Shown here: positions 15,904 through 25,929 of the stretch, one piece after another
Layout of the letters: each line of letters starts with the position of its first letter
Position numbering within the stretch: position 1 is the first letter of the stretch
NCBI RefSeq assembly: GCF_023242315.1
Contig: NZ_JALLIY010000002.1
Coordinates: 1-64,000 of the forward strand
Direction of reading: 5' to 3'
Source of the DNA: Pseudomonas sp. MWU13-2105
GTDB lineage: Bacteria > Pseudomonadota > Gammaproteobacteria > Pseudomonadales > Pseudomonadaceae
DNA: 64,000 nucleotides
Notes under the pieces: generated by a model
Told to the model about the DNA's origin: nothing
The model's database searches: none
The model's input: the letters and a program-made list of their open reading frames with translations, nothing else
Program-made: the position numbers and the translations under genes

Positions 15904-18750
15904 TCAGACCTGGTCCAGTGCCAGGTTCAGCGCGCTTTCCAGTTCGGCCTTGTAGCGCAGGTAGAGATTGCTCGAACCCTGTCCGTCACCGATCAGCGCG
16001 CTCAGGTCGAGGTCGGTGATGTAGCAGCGGTAGCGTTCGACTTCCCGGCGCTGCCCGACGATTTCCCGGGCGACCGTGATAAACAGCTGGTCACCGTATT
16101 CCAGCTCGGAAAACTCCCGCTGATTGCAGTACAAGGTGACCTGGACCATGTCCGTCCCGGCCTTGCCGACAATCGCCTGGACGTCATAGAACGGCTTGTT
16201 GACCGGAGTTTGTGGCGCCGGCCGGGCTTCAACCCGGCGCGCTCGCCCGGGGCCTGTGGGCAGCAACTGGTAGTACAGGGTTTCCAGCGCCGCCGATGGC
16301 TGAGTCGTGTCCATGGGCATCAGCGCCTCGCGGCGGTAGAGAATCGACTGCAGGAAGCGTTGCAGCGGCACCAGCAGGCTTTGCTCGTCATGGAACGGCA
16401 AGCGTTGCTGCCAGAGGGCGTTGAACTCGTCCAGCACGTACAGTTCGGCGTACGTCTCGTTGATCCGATAGAACACCTGCACACATTCGGGCTGGCCCAT
16501 GGGCAGCGCCAGGGCCAGGTCGTGCTCCTCCATTGCCCGGATATCCAGGTACAGCGGGCTGTAGACGGACAGATCCTGGTTCAGGTAGTTGAACAGCGCC
16601 GGCAGGCTGTCCAGGGCGACATGCTTGACCTGGCCCGCCACCAGCTCCAGGACGTGATAGTGCTGCTGGACCTGGACCAGATAACGATGGTTGAGGTTGC
16701 CGAGCAGCAGTTCCTGGGCGGTGTTGAGCACTTCCTCGACCCGCTGGGCAATGAACTGCGCGCGGTTGTGGCAGAAACAGCGTACCCGCAACCGTGGTAG
16801 TGGGCGCCCGACAGGCAGGTGGTTGAGGTAATCGCGCACGCAGTCGAGCAGTGCATGGGGGCCGTGGTAGCGCTTGATCAGCACTTCATTCCAGCTGTTG
16901 CGCGTCACCTGGTCGAGGGTCAGCACCAGGTTTTCCCTGACCCCGGCGTAACTCAGGGAGTCGGTGCGCTCGGTGGTCATCAGGATATTCAGGTCGCGAT
17001 GGTGCTTGAGCGGGTCCACGCCGACGTTCACCAGGAGCAGCACCTCGGCCGCGATACTGGGGCGCAGCAACTGTTCCTCGCTGACGCTGCCCAGCGGCAG
17101 GGCGAGGGTTTGTTGCAGGCTGCCCAGCAGGTTGAACAGTTCGAACTCGGTCAGGTCGCTGCTGCCGGGGTGCAGTGACAGGCGCGTGGTGGCGTCGATC
17201 ACGCCGTTGCGGTGGCACCAGGTCAACAGTTCCAGCAGTTCGCGGCTGCGCTTGATCGGGGCGAAATTTTCCCATTCCAGGGCGTTCAGGCTGCCGTTGT
17301 ACAGGCCCCAGTGGGTTTGCCCCGGTTCCTTGCGGTTCGGCGACTGGACCAGGGTGAGGGTGTCTTCGGCCAGGTCCGGGGCGATGCCGGGGTTGATGAA
17401 CTCGATCTTGCCGGCCTTGCGTTCGAACGCGGCGTACAGGCGGCGACCGAGGACATTGAGATCGCGCTTGTTGATCAGGCTGACCGCCTGTTCGGTACGG
17501 GCGAACTGGGTCAGGAAGCGGTAGCTGTAATTGAGTTCGTTGACCAGGGCCCGGCGTTCGGCGCTGACCTGGCGGACTTTCCACTGGCTGCGGCTGTCGA
17601 GCAGCGCCAGTTGCCGACGGTCCCAACCCCATTCGCTGGCCAGCCGTTCCAGCAGTCGACGCTGCCAGCTGGTGCTGCGCGCGCCCTGGCCGGTGAGCTT
17701 GCGGTTGACCTTCAGGTACAGGCTGCGGCGCACCAGTTCCAGGCGTTCCGGTTCGTTGCGGGCCTGGAGATACTCCTCGATGCGCCGGTAGACCACGATG
17801 TAGGGGTCCAGCTCGTCGAGGTCCAACTGGTTGGCGAACACCGCCTGCTTGAAGCGCAGGCTCAGGCACTCGACTTGCGGGTGCTCGCTGGCGTAGACCT
17901 CGATCAGCAGCAGCTTGAGCACTGATTTGTAGGGTGACTCGATGCCCTTGAACAGTTGCCAGAGCCCGGCACCGATGAATTCTCCCGGTGGAATCCGCGC
18001 CAGGTGGCCGAGGTCGACGGTTTCGTTGGCGCGGATAAAGCGCTTGGACAACAAGGTGTGGGTGTACTGGTCGTAGTGCCGTTCCTCGTACACCGGCACC
18101 AGCCACCACAGCGGTGTGCGCCCGGCGAGCCAGATGGCGGTGCGGTAGAACTCGTCCAGCAACAGGTAGTGCTGGGTGGTGCCGCAGTCTTCCGAACTCA
18201 GTTGCGTGTCGCGCTCGCCGCGTACGAAGCGGCTCGGGTCGATCAGGAAGAAATGCGCCTCGGCGCCCTGGCTGGCGGCCCACTCCTCGAGCAACTGGCA
18301 CTTCTTGCGCAGTTCGGCCAGTTCGCCCTGGCTCAGATCGCTGGCGTGGCAGACCCACATGTCCATGTCGCTCTGCTCGGCCTGGGCCAGGGTACCGAGG
18401 CTGCCCATCAGGAACAGGCCGTGGATCGGCCGCGGCGGATTGCCGTGGCGGGTCTTATAGGAAAAGGAGCGCGTCAGGCGCTGGGCTTCGGCCAGGGCCA
18501 GTTCGTCGGGCTCGTAGTGCGATAGCCCGGCCGGGGTGCTGCCGGAGACGTAACCGGGCAGCAGCGGGTGATTGACGTGGAAAAACAGCGGCAGCAGGTT
18601 CAGCACTACCTGTTGCCGCGGTGACAGGCCTTCGAGGGCACGATCCAGGCGGCCCTGGTTGAGCTTGAGGAAGCGCGCACGCAGTTGGCTGAGGACTTTG
18701 CGATCGATTCCCTCGTCCAGGTTCGGGCGAATTTCGTGGGTACGCGTCAT
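15904..18750 (-). CDS. cyaA: Class I adenylate cyclase CyaA
   Basis: Makes cAMP from ATP. 948 aa, somewhat longer than E. coli CyaA. The N-terminal catalytic domain has the nucleotidyltransferase signature FLMGSLGTLAQAEQSDMDMW with metal ligands Asp128 and Asp130. The C-terminal half is the large regulatory domain. In P. aeruginosa CyaA feeds Vfr-cAMP signalling together with CyaB. The reading frame is intact. Convergent with rnk, with a 76-bp gap that has no obvious terminator. Confidence 0.95.
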   Translation of the reverse strand: MTRTHEIRPNLDEGIDRKVLSQLRARFLKLNQGRLDRALEGLSPRQQVVLNLLPLFFHVNHPLLPGYVSGSTPAGLSHYEPDELALAEAQRLTRSFSYKTRHGNPPRPIHGLFLMGSLGTLAQAEQSDMDMWVCHASDLSQGELAELRKKCQLLEEWAASQGAEAHFFLIDPSRFVRGERDTQLSSEDCGTTQHYLLLDEFYRTAIWLAGRTPLWWLVPVYEERHYDQYTHTLLSKRFIRANETVDLGHLARIPPGEFIGAGLWQLFKGIESPYKSVLKLLLIEVYASEHPQVECLSLRFKQAVFANQLDLDELDPYIVVYRRIEEYLQARNEPERLELVRRSLYLKVNRKLTGQGARSTSWQRRLLERLASEWGWDRRQLALLDSRSQWKVRQVSAERRALVNELNYSYRFLTQFARTEQAVSLINKRDLNVLGRRLYAAFERKAGKIEFINPGIAPDLAEDTLTLVQSPNRKEPGQTHWGLYNGSLNALEWENFAPIKRSRELLELLTWCHRNGVIDATTRLSLHPGSSDLTEFELFNLLGSLQQTLALPLGSVSEEQLLRPSIAAEVLLLVNVGVDPLKHHRDLNILMTTERTDSLSYAGVRENLVLTLDQVTRNSWNEVLIKRYHGPHALLDCVRDYLNHLPVGRPLPRLRVRCFCHNRAQFIAQRVEEVLNTAQELLLGNLNHRYLVQVQQHYHVLELVAGQVKHVALDSLPALFNYLNQDLSVYSPLYLDIRAMEEHDLALALPMGQPECVQVFYRINETYAELYVLDEFNALWQQRLPFHDEQSLLVPLQRFLQSILYRREALMPMDTTQPSAALETLYYQLLPTGPGRARRVEARPAPQTPVNKPFYDVQAIVGKAGTDMVQVTLYCNQREFSELEYGDQLFITVAREIVGQRREVERYRCYITDLDLSALIGDGQGSSNLYLRYKAELESALNLALDQV

Positions 18751-18925
18751 GTCTAACTCAAACCGGCTCGCGGGGCTCGAAAGGAAGGGGGTTGCAAGGG
18801 TGGCAGTTTAGCGCCGAAGTGCCAGGACGCTTAAATAGATTTTTTCTTGACGCCGGTTTTTCGGCGTCTTGTCGTCGGCGCCCGCGAGATCCGGCAGGAG
18901 GAGATCCCGTGGGCGCGGCGAGGGG

Positions 18926-19171
18926 TCAGGCGGCTTCTTTGATGTCCAGGATGGTCAGCAGGCCCTGGGCATGTTCGGCGGCGTCACGGCCCAGGCTGGT
19001 CAGGTAACCACCATCGGGTTGGGTGATGAGCTCTTTCTCGAACAGGCGTTGGGCGGCGGCGATGGCTTTTGGGGCAGCGGTCTGATGAATTTTCAGGCCT
19101 TCCTGGGAATTGTCCAGATTGAACAGTGCAAGGATTTCCAGTTCGGCAACCAGCTCAGGGGTATACGACAT
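18926..19171 (-). CDS. TIGR02647 family protein
   Basis: Small conserved protein (81 aa), N-terminus MSYTPELVAELEILALFNLD, with a winged-helix-like body (AAAQRLFEKELITQPDGGYLTSLG). The family is confined to Pseudomonas and relatives and has no known function. A GGAGTCC ribosome site lies just upstream. Its position between cyaA and argH is part of the pseudomonad core order. The pattern resembles small DNA-binding proteins, but that is only an impression. Confidence 0.85.
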   Translation of the reverse strand: MSYTPELVAELEILALFNLDNSQEGLKIHQTAAPKAIAAAQRLFEKELITQPDGGYLTSLGRDAAEHAQGLLTILDIKEAA

Positions 19172-19347
19172 AAGGACTCCAGACTTTCTAGGAATTATTG
19201 GACGACAGCGCCCCTAAGGTGATCGCAGTTGAGCGCTCTGTCCAGTCTTCGATGCGTGTGTGGCCGGACGCTGGGGACAACGCCCCGGACCCGGGTGGTG
19301 GCGGGGCGTTTTCAGTGTAGACGGGAGGCGCGGCAAATCCAGTGGCT

Positions 19348-19632
19348 TCACTGGTTCTCGGGCGGCAGCTCCGGCAGGGCGCGCAAGGCGGTCTCGTACC
19401 ATTCGGTGTTGAACGGGCGATCCTCATCGAGCATCGCATCGATCTCTACCGCCAGCACATGGGCCATCAGGTTGAGGATCTCTTCGCGCTCGTAACCCAC
19501 CAGGGTCAGTTTGTTGAAGATCGCCTTGGCCGCCGGCGGATTGTCGGTCTCGATCTGGTTTTCGATGGCCTGGGTCAGGGTGCTCTCGGCGAACGCTTCG
19601 TCGTCGTTGTCGATATCGGTTGGTTCGCTCAT
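19348..19632 (-). CDS. Conserved hypothetical protein
   Basis: 94-aa acidic, predicted all-helical protein. The first 20 residues are rich in Asp and Glu and look disordered; the rest (NKLTLVGYEREEILNLMAHV, NTEWYETALRALPELPPENQ) has amphipathic helices. I do not recognise a named domain. The ATG at 19632 follows a strong GAGGAG. It is divergent from the glutathione S-transferase gene. No signal peptide or membrane segment, so probably cytoplasmic. Confidence 0.75.
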   Translation of the reverse strand: MSEPTDIDNDDEAFAESTLTQAIENQIETDNPPAAKAIFNKLTLVGYEREEILNLMAHVLAVEIDAMLDEDRPFNTEWYETALRALPELPPENQ

Positions 19633-19757
19633 GGCGGACTCCTCAAGGAAAGGCGACCAGTTTAACTGCATTCAGCGGCGTGATGCTGCTGGCGAGAGCT
19701 CGTTCGAGGCTCTATAACTGCCGGGGCCAACCCCCTGCACGGCCTGGAGGCTTTGTG

Positions 19758-20417
19758 ATGCTCAAACTTTATGGATTCGCGGTCAGCAACTACTACAACA
19801 TGGTCAAGCTGGCGCTGCTGGAAAAGGGCGTGCCCTTCGAGGAAGTGCCGTTTTATGCCGGACAGACCCCGGAAGCCCTGGCGATCAGTCCTCGTGGCAA
19901 GGTCCCGGTGCTGGGTACCGCGCAAGGGTTTATCAACGAAACCGCGGTGATCCTGCCATATATCGATGACACCCAGCCGGGGCTGAAGCTGCTGCCGGCC
20001 GATCCTTTCCAGCGTTCCCGGGTGTTGGCGCTGGCCAAGGAAATCGAGTTGTACATCGAGTTGCCGGCGCGTGCTTCGTTTGCTGAAGCCTTCTTCGGGA
20101 TGCCGGTGCCGGAGGCGATCAAGGAGAAGACCAAGGCCGAATTACTGTTGGGCTTTGCCTCGCTCAAGCGTCATGGCGCGTTTGCGCCTTATGTCGCGGG
20201 CAGCGAGTTCAGCGTGGCGGATATCTATTTTCTCTACAGCGTCGACCTGGCCTGCGCGGTCGGCCAGAAGTTGTTCGGGATTGATTTCATGGCCGAGATG
20301 CCTGAGGCCAAGGCATTGCTGGAGCGCTTGCAGCAGTGGCCGAATGTGCAGCGGATTGCGGCGGACAAGGAAGCCGGGATGCCGGCGTTCCTGGCGATGG
20401 TTGCGGCCAAGAAATAA
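19758..20417 (+). CDS. Glutathione S-transferase family protein
   Basis: 219 aa with an N-terminal thioredoxin-like domain (MLKLYGFAVSNYYNMVKLALLEKG; cis-Pro in KVPVLG; glutathione-binding INETAVILPYI) and a C-terminal helical domain from about residue 85 (FSVADIYFLYSVDLA is the N-capping/hydrophobic-staple region). It would conjugate or reduce electrophiles with glutathione; the substrate is unknown. The start at ATG 19758 follows GGAGG; upstream in-frame starts give non-family sequence. Confidence 0.92.
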   Translation: MLKLYGFAVSNYYNMVKLALLEKGVPFEEVPFYAGQTPEALAISPRGKVPVLGTAQGFINETAVILPYIDDTQPGLKLLPADPFQRSRVLALAKEIELYIELPARASFAEAFFGMPVPEAIKEKTKAELLLGFASLKRHGAFAPYVAGSEFSVADIYFLYSVDLACAVGQKLFGIDFMAEMPEAKALLERLQQWPNVQRIAADKEAGMPAFLAMVAAKK

Positions 20418-20474
20418 GAAATGCGCGGCGTGGAGCTGGGTACAGCGCAATACCCTTTTGAGATCGGGCACGAC

Positions 20475-20612
20475 CCTGTGGCGAGCGGGCTTGCCCGCGC
20501 TCGGCTGCGCAGCAGTCGCAAACGCTGATATCTTGGTCTGTCTGATGTGCCAGGGTCGCAGGTTTTAGGGCTGCTTCGCCGCCCAGCGCGGGCAAGCCCG
20601 CTCGCCACAGGG
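20475..20612. repeat. REPIN (paired inverted REP), GAGCGGGC type
   Basis: Left arm CCTGTGGCGAGCGGGCTTGC, right arm its complement ending CGCTCGCCACAGG, with inner hairpins and a loop sharing the TTTTAGGGCTGCTTCG segment with other copies in the window. It fills the convergent gap between the glutathione S-transferase gene and argH. Confidence 0.9.
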
Positions 20613-20660
20613 TTCAGCCAGGCTTGAAATCGCTCTTGCCTGGCTTCCCTACACTACGGA

Positions 20661-22055
20661 TCAGCGGCTGGCGAGCAGCGCCTGGCCGCGTGCAACGGCC
20701 AGCTTCACCTGCGCCGGCGCAGTCCCGCCGATATGGTTGCGGGCATTCACCGAGCCTTCCAGGGTCAGCACGGCAAACACGTCCTCATCGATCTGGTCGC
20801 TGAACTTGCGCAGTTCTTCCAGGTTCATTTCCGCCAGGTCCTTGCCGGTTTCCACGCCGTACTTCACCGCATGGCCGACGATCTCGTGGCAATCACGGAA
20901 CGGCAGGCCACGGCGCACCAGGTAATCCGCCAGGTCGGTCGCGGTGGAGAAGCCGCGCAGCGCCGCTTCACGCATGATTGCGTGCTTGGGTTTGATCGCC
21001 GGGATCATGTCGGCAAACGCCCGCAACGAATCGCGCAGGGTGTCGGCGGCGTCGAACAGCGGTTCCTTGTCTTCCTGATTGTCCTTGTTGTAGGCCAACG
21101 GTTGGCCCTTCATCAAGGTCAGCAGGCCCATCAGGGCGCCGAACACCCGGCCGGTCTTGCCGCGTACCAGCTCCGGCACGTCCGGGTTCTTCTTCTGGGG
21201 CATGATCGAACTGCCGGTGCAGAAGCGGTCTGGCAGGTCGATGAACTGGAACTGCGCGCTGGTCCACAGCACCAACTCTTCGGAGAAGCGCGACAGGTGC
21301 ATCATCGCGATGCTGGCCGCCGAGCAGAACTCGATGGCGAAGTCACGATCCGAGACGTTGTCCAGGGAGTTGCCGCCGACCGCGTCGAAACCCAGCAACT
21401 GGGCTGTGTATTCGCGGTCGATCGGGTAGGTGGTGCCGGCCAGCGCGGCGCTGCCCAGGGGCATGCGATTGGTGCGCTTGCGGCAGTCGACCAGGCGCTC
21501 GTAGTCGCGGCTGAGCATTTCGAACCAGGCCAGCATGTGGTGCCCGAAGGTCACCGGCTGGGCGGTCTGCAGATGCGTGAAACCGGGCATGATGCTGCCG
21601 GCTTCGCGCTCGGCCTGTTCCAGCAGGCCTTTTTGCAGGCGGGTGATTTCAGCCAGGATCAGGTCGATCTCGTCGCGCAGCCACAGGCGGATATCGGTGG
21701 CCACCTGGTCGTTGCGGCTGCGCCCGGTGTGCAGTTTCTTGCCGGTGACGCCGATACGGTCGGTCAGGCGCGCTTCGATGTTCATGTGCACGTCTTCCAG
21801 GTCCACGCGCCAGTCGAAGTTGCCGGCCTCGATTTCGCCCTGGATGGTGGTCAGGCCCGCGATGATGCTGTCGCGTTCGGCATCGGTCAGTACGCCGACC
21901 TTGGCCAGCATCGTGGCGTGGGCGATGGAGCCCATGATGTCGTGGCGATAGAGGCGCTGGTCGAACGTGACGGAGGCGGTGAAACGTGCGACGAAGGCGT
22001 CGACGGGTTCACTGAAGCGGCCGCCCCAGGACTGATTGGTCTTGTCGGTGCTCAT
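20661..22055 (-). CDS. argH: Argininosuccinate lyase
   Basis: Last step of arginine synthesis: argininosuccinate to arginine and fumarate. 464 aa of the fumarase/aspartase superfamily. Signatures: [13 protein letters not shown], the His of [19 protein letters not shown], and the catalytic-Ser loop [12 protein letters not shown]. Start [14 protein letters not shown] at 22055. Divergent from algZ, the arrangement known in P. aeruginosa (argH upstream of fimS/algZ). Confidence 0.97.
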   Translation of the reverse strand: MSTDKTNQSWGGRFSEPVDAFVARFTASVTFDQRLYRHDIMGSIAHATMLAKVGVLTDAERDSIIAGLTTIQGEIEAGNFDWRVDLEDVHMNIEARLTDRIGVTGKKLHTGRSRNDQVATDIRLWLRDEIDLILAEITRLQKGLLEQAEREAGSIMPGFTHLQTAQPVTFGHHMLAWFEMLSRDYERLVDCRKRTNRMPLGSAALAGTTYPIDREYTAQLLGFDAVGGNSLDNVSDRDFAIEFCSAASIAMMHLSRFSEELVLWTSAQFQFIDLPDRFCTGSSIMPQKKNPDVPELVRGKTGRVFGALMGLLTLMKGQPLAYNKDNQEDKEPLFDAADTLRDSLRAFADMIPAIKPKHAIMREAALRGFSTATDLADYLVRRGLPFRDCHEIVGHAVKYGVETGKDLAEMNLEELRKFSDQIDEDVFAVLTLEGSVNARNHIGGTAPAQVKLAVARGQALLASR

Positions 22056-22240
22056 GGATTCGCTCGTGATCTGCTGAAAGTGGGTTGCCGGAAAAGTCGT
22101 CGCCGATCATAACAGGGTTGCGCCAATGCTCGTCAGCCGGCCAGCGTGCACAGGGCTGATTTGCGCCAGCGGCGGATTATATTTTGACCGAATCTGTCGG
22201 ACCGCTTGTCGTCGCGGGCGCGGGCGCAGAGACTGGGCCC

Positions 22241-23323
22241 ATGCCTATTTCACGATCGAACGAAGGGCGTGATGCGCCCGCGACCCAGGAATTCTTCCTC
22301 CCGGAACTCTGCCTGCCCGAGGCGCTGCTGGTGCTGGTGGTGCTGGCCGAGTTGCTGGTGATGGTGCTGGTGCTGGCCGAACCGATGCCAGTCGGTTTCG
22401 ACTGGGTGCGCTTGGCACTGACCTCCTTGTACGTGCAGTGGATCGTGCTGCTGTCGGCGGCGTTGCTCTGCGGCGCGCGGGCTTGGCTGGCGCGGTTGCG
22501 CCCGGGGCTGGCCGGGGCGTTGTGCTGTGCCCTGGTGGTCGGGTTGAGCCTGGCCTGCACCGGTCTCACCGAGTATTTCGCCCTGGCCGGTCCGACCTCG
22601 GCCGAGGGCGCGCTGGGGCACTATCTGCGCCATGGCTTGATCAGCCTCATCATGTCGGCGCTGATGTTGCGCTACTTTTACTTGCAGAGTCAGTGGCGTC
22701 GTCAACAGCAGGCGGAGTTGCAGGCGCGCATCGAAGCCTTGCAGGCGCGGATCCGCCCGCACTTCCTGTTCAACAGCCTGAACAGCATCGCCAGCCTGGT
22801 GGCGACCCATCCACAACAGGCCGAGCAGGCCGTGCTGGATCTGTCCGACCTGTTTCGTGCCAGCCTGGCCAAACCCGGCAACCTGGTGACCTGGCGTGAC
22901 GAGCTGGAATTAGCGCAACGATATTTGTCGATTGAGCAATATCGTCTTGGCAACCGTCTACAGTTGGACTGGAGGGTGGGCACAATTCCAGAGGATTTGC
23001 CGATCCCGCAATTAACCTTGCAACCACTGTTGGAAAACGCTCTGATCTACGGCATCGCACCGCGCATCGAAGGCGGCGTGGTCAGGGTCGAAGCCGACTA
23101 CAAAGAGGGAGAGTTCATATTGTGTATCAGCAATCCCTACGACGATGCCGCACCACGGCAGGTGTCGAGCGGTACTCAATTGGCACTGGCAAATATCGGT
23201 GCCCGACTTACGGCACTTTTCGGGCCTCGCGCTAGTCTTAGCGTGGATCGCCGTGACGGTCGTCACTTCACCTGTCTACGCTATCCTTGTGCGAGACTCA
23301 CGCAGGAATCCAGTGCAATATGA
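22241..23323 (+). CDS. algZ: Sensor histidine kinase AlgZ (FimS)
   Basis: Inner-membrane LytS-type kinase (360 aa) that controls AlgR activity. It has several N-terminal membrane helices (LVLVVLAELLVMVLVLAEP; IVLLSAALLCG; ALCCALVVGLSLAC; LISLIMSALMLRYFYL), then a His_kinase domain with phospho-acceptor His174 in RIRPHFLFNSLNS and a C-terminal ATPase with N-box LQPLLENALIYGI. In P. aeruginosa AlgZ with AlgR governs twitching, alginate and virulence. The frame is open from a TTG at 22184, but the ATG at 22241 gives the expected length. The last four bases overlap the algR start (ATGA). Confidence 0.93.
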   Translation: MPISRSNEGRDAPATQEFFLPELCLPEALLVLVVLAELLVMVLVLAEPMPVGFDWVRLALTSLYVQWIVLLSAALLCGARAWLARLRPGLAGALCCALVVGLSLACTGLTEYFALAGPTSAEGALGHYLRHGLISLIMSALMLRYFYLQSQWRRQQQAELQARIEALQARIRPHFLFNSLNSIASLVATHPQQAEQAVLDLSDLFRASLAKPGNLVTWRDELELAQRYLSIEQYRLGNRLQLDWRVGTIPEDLPIPQLTLQPLLENALIYGIAPRIEGGVVRVEADYKEGEFILCISNPYDDAAPRQVSSGTQLALANIGARLTALFGPRASLSVDRRDGRHFTCLRYPCARLTQESSAI

Positions 23324-24066
23324 ATGTCCTGATCGTTGATGACGAACCCCTGGCCCGCGAGCGTCTGAGCCGTTTGGTCGGCGAACTCGAGGGTTACAGT
23401 GTCCTGGAGCCCAGCGCCACCAATGGCGAAGAGGCATTGTCCCTGATCGATAGCCTCAGGCCCGATGTGGTCCTGCTCGATATCCGCATGCCAGGCCTCG
23501 ACGGCCTGCAAGTGGCGGCACGGCTGTGCGAGCGCGAGGCCCCGCCCGCCGTGGTGTTCTGCACCGCCCATGACGAGTTTGCCCTGGAGGCTTTCCAGGT
23601 CAGTGCCGTGGGTTACCTGGTCAAGCCGGTGCGCGCCGAGCATTTGCTCGAAGCGCTGAAGAAGGCCGAGCGTCCCAATCGCGTGCAACTGGCGGCCCTG
23701 ACGCGGCCCGCCGCCGAATCCGGTAGCGGTCCGCGCACCCACATCAGCGCCCGTACCCGCAAGGGTATCGAGCTGATTCCGTTGGACCAGGTGATCTACT
23801 TCATCGCCGACCACAAGTACGTGACCTTGCGCCACGAGGGTGGCGAAGTGTTGCTGGACGAGCCGTTGAAGGCCCTGGAAGACGAGTTCGGCGACCGCTT
23901 TGTGCGTATTCATCGCAACGCCCTGGTGGCCCGTGAACGCATCGAGCGCCTGCAACGGACGCCGTTGGGGCACTTCCAGCTGTTCCTCAAGGGCCTGGGC
24001 GGCGACGCGCTGATCGTCAGCCGACGCCATGTCGCTGGCGTGCGCAAGATGATGCAACAGCTTTAA
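23320..24066 (+). CDS. algR: LytTR response regulator AlgR
   Basis: 248-aa response regulator. The receiver domain has phospho-acceptor Asp54 (VLLDIRMPG), acidic pocket Asp7/Asp8 (IVDDEPL) and Lys of YLVKPV. The C-terminal LytTR DNA-binding domain spans about residues 145-245 (LDQVIYFIADHKYVTLRHEGG, FVRIHRNALVA). In P. aeruginosa it activates algD, fimU-pilVWXY1Y2E and other genes. Coupled to algZ by an ATGA overlap and followed after 139 bp by hemC, as in other pseudomonads. Confidence 0.95.
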   Translation: MNVLIVDDEPLARERLSRLVGELEGYSVLEPSATNGEEALSLIDSLRPDVVLLDIRMPGLDGLQVAARLCEREAPPAVVFCTAHDEFALEAFQVSAVGYLVKPVRAEHLLEALKKAERPNRVQLAALTRPAAESGSGPRTHISARTRKGIELIPLDQVIYFIADHKYVTLRHEGGEVLLDEPLKALEDEFGDRFVRIHRNALVARERIERLQRTPLGHFQLFLKGLGGDALIVSRRHVAGVRKMMQQL

Positions 24067-24205
24067 TCCGTGCCTTGCGCGGCGCGCAAGGTACCGTCCA
24101 CCCGGTAATTCCAGGCCAGGGAGGCCGCTTATTGGCTGATACAAGTCAAAGCGGGCCGGGCCGAGCTGTTATTATCTGCCGTATCTATTCAGTACGGATC
24201 GATCC

Positions 24206-25147
24206 ATGTCTTCTCGCGAAATCCGCATCGCTACCCGTAAAAGCGCGCTGGCCCTGTGGCAGGCCGAATACGTCAAGGCCCGCCTGGAACAGGCTCATCC
24301 CGGTTTGTCGGTGGTCCTGGTCCCCATGGTCAGTCGTGGCGACAAGCTGCTGGACTCGCCGCTGTCGAAAATCGGCGGCAAGGGGCTGTTCGTCAAGGAA
24401 CTGGAAACCGCGCTGCTTGAGCACGAGGCCGACATCGCCGTGCATTCGATGAAGGACGTGCCGATGGATTTCCCCGTGGGGCTCGGCCTGTTCTGCATCT
24501 GCGAGCGCGAAGACCCGCGCGACGCCTTCGTTTCCAACACCTTCGCCAGTCTTGACGAACTGCCGGCCGGCAGCGTGGTCGGCACTTCGAGCCTACGTCG
24601 CCAGGCGCAATTGCTGACCCGTCGGCCCGACCTGCAGATCCGCTTCCTGCGCGGCAACGTCAATACCCGCCTGGCCAAGCTGGACGCCGGCGAGTACGAC
24701 GCCATCATCCTCGCCGCGGCGGGCTTGATCCGCCTCGGCTTTGAAGATCGCATCACTTCCGCCATCAGTGTCGAAGACAGCCTGCCGGCCGGCGGCCAGG
24801 GCGCGGTGGGCATCGAGTGCCGCAGCGCTGACGCTGAGATCCATGCGCTGTTGGCGCCACTGCACCATGCCGATACCGCCGTGCGGGTCACCGCCGAGCG
24901 GGCCTTGAACAAGCATCTGAATGGCGGTTGCCAGGTGCCGATTGCCTGTTACGCGGTGCTGGAAGGCGAGCAGGTCTGGCTGCGAGGCCTGGTCGGCGAT
25001 CCCAAGGGCGGGCTGTTGCTCAGCGCCGATGCCCGGGCGCCGCGAGGCGATGCCCAGGTCCTCGGCGTACAGGTCGCGCAAGCGCTGCTGGCCCAGGGCG
25101 CGGATGCGATTCTCCAGGCGGTCTACGGCGAGGCCGGCGAAGAGTGA
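24206..25147 (+). CDS. hemC: Porphobilinogen deaminase (hydroxymethylbilane synthase)
   Basis: Polymerises four porphobilinogens into hydroxymethylbilane in haem synthesis. 313 aa, intact, with Asp of VHSMKDVP and the dipyrromethane-cofactor cysteine Cys242 ([11 protein letters not shown]), the same number as in E. coli. First of four overlapping genes hemC-hemD-hemX-hemY. The upstream 139 bp contains a small inverted repeat (CCGTA...TACGG, 24179-24197) next to the ATG. Confidence 0.97.
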   Translation: MSSREIRIATRKSALALWQAEYVKARLEQAHPGLSVVLVPMVSRGDKLLDSPLSKIGGKGLFVKELETALLEHEADIAVHSMKDVPMDFPVGLGLFCICEREDPRDAFVSNTFASLDELPAGSVVGTSSLRRQAQLLTRRPDLQIRFLRGNVNTRLAKLDAGEYDAIILAAAGLIRLGFEDRITSAISVEDSLPAGGQGAVGIECRSADAEIHALLAPLHHADTAVRVTAERALNKHLNGGCQVPIACYAVLEGEQVWLRGLVGDPKGGLLLSADARAPRGDAQVLGVQVAQALLAQGADAILQAVYGEAGEE

Positions 25148-25911
25148 GCGGTTGGCGCCTGTTGTTGACCCGGCCGGCGTCCGAGTCGGCGGAGCTGGCG
25201 AGCACCTTGGCCGCTGCCGGGATTTTCAGCAGCAGCCTGCCGTTGCTGGACATCGAAGCCTTGCCCCTCGATGGGGCCGGGCGGGCGATGATCTACGACC
25301 TGGCCCACTATAATGCGGTGATCGTGGTCAGCAAGCCGGCGGCGCGCCTGGCGGTCGAGCTGGTGGACCAGTACTGGCCGCAGCCGCCGTTGCTGCAGTG
25401 GTTCACGGTGGGCGCGGCGACCGCGCGGATCCTCGCCGATTACGGTCTTGAGGTTGATTATCCCGCCGAGGGCGACGACAGTGAGGCCTTGCTCGCCTTG
25501 CCGGCGTTGCAGCAGGCGCTGGCGCACCCCGAGCCGCGGGTATTGATCCTGCGTGGCGAGGGCGGGCGCGAGCTGCTGGCCGAGCGTTTGCTCAGCCAGG
25601 GTGCTAGTGTCGACTACCTTGAGTTGTACCGTCGGCTGCTGCCCGAGTACGCCGAGGGTATCCTGGCCCAGCGTGTCGCGGCGGAACGCCTGAACGCCCT
25701 GGTGGTCAGCAGTGGGCAGGGTTTTCAACACCTGCTGCGGTTGGCGGCGACGGCCTGGCCGGAACTGGCGCGCCTGCCGTTGTTTGTTCCAAGCCCGCGG
25801 GTGGCCGAGATGGCGCGCGCCGCAGGGGCCCAACATGTGGTGGATTGTCGTGGTGCCAGCGCCACGGCTTTGCTAGCGGCGTTGCGGGAGCATCCCGTAC
25901 CCGCTCTCTAG
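25144..25911 (+). CDS. hemD: Uroporphyrinogen-III synthase
   Basis: Closes and inverts the D ring of hydroxymethylbilane to give uroporphyrinogen III. 255 aa with the two-lobed HemD pattern ([56 protein letters not shown]). The start is GTG 25144, overlapping the hemC stop by four bases (GTGA). The same frame is open upstream inside hemC to 24928, but that part is a shadow of hemC. No frameshift. Confidence 0.93.
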   Translation: MSGWRLLLTRPASESAELASTLAAAGIFSSSLPLLDIEALPLDGAGRAMIYDLAHYNAVIVVSKPAARLAVELVDQYWPQPPLLQWFTVGAATARILADYGLEVDYPAEGDDSEALLALPALQQALAHPEPRVLILRGEGGRELLAERLLSQGASVDYLELYRRLLPEYAEGILAQRVAAERLNALVVSSGQGFQHLLRLAATAWPELARLPLFVPSPRVAEMARAAGAQHVVDCRGASATALLAALREHPVPAL

Positions 25912-25929
25912 AATGCAAAGGATGGACAC

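Noticed and set aside
16886..18358. Open frame of 490 codons in another minus-strand frame of cyaA
   Set aside because: Arg/Pro/Gly-rich translation typical of an off-frame reading; cyaA is intact in its own frame.
22184..22240. TTG start for algZ at 22184
   Set aside because: It would add 19 residues beyond the usual AlgZ length with no better ribosome site; ATG 22241 puts the phospho-acceptor His at the expected number.
24928..25911. Longer version of hemD starting inside hemC
   Set aside because: The first 72 codons are Arg/Gly-rich off-frame hemC sequence; HemD similarity begins at the GTG at 25144.
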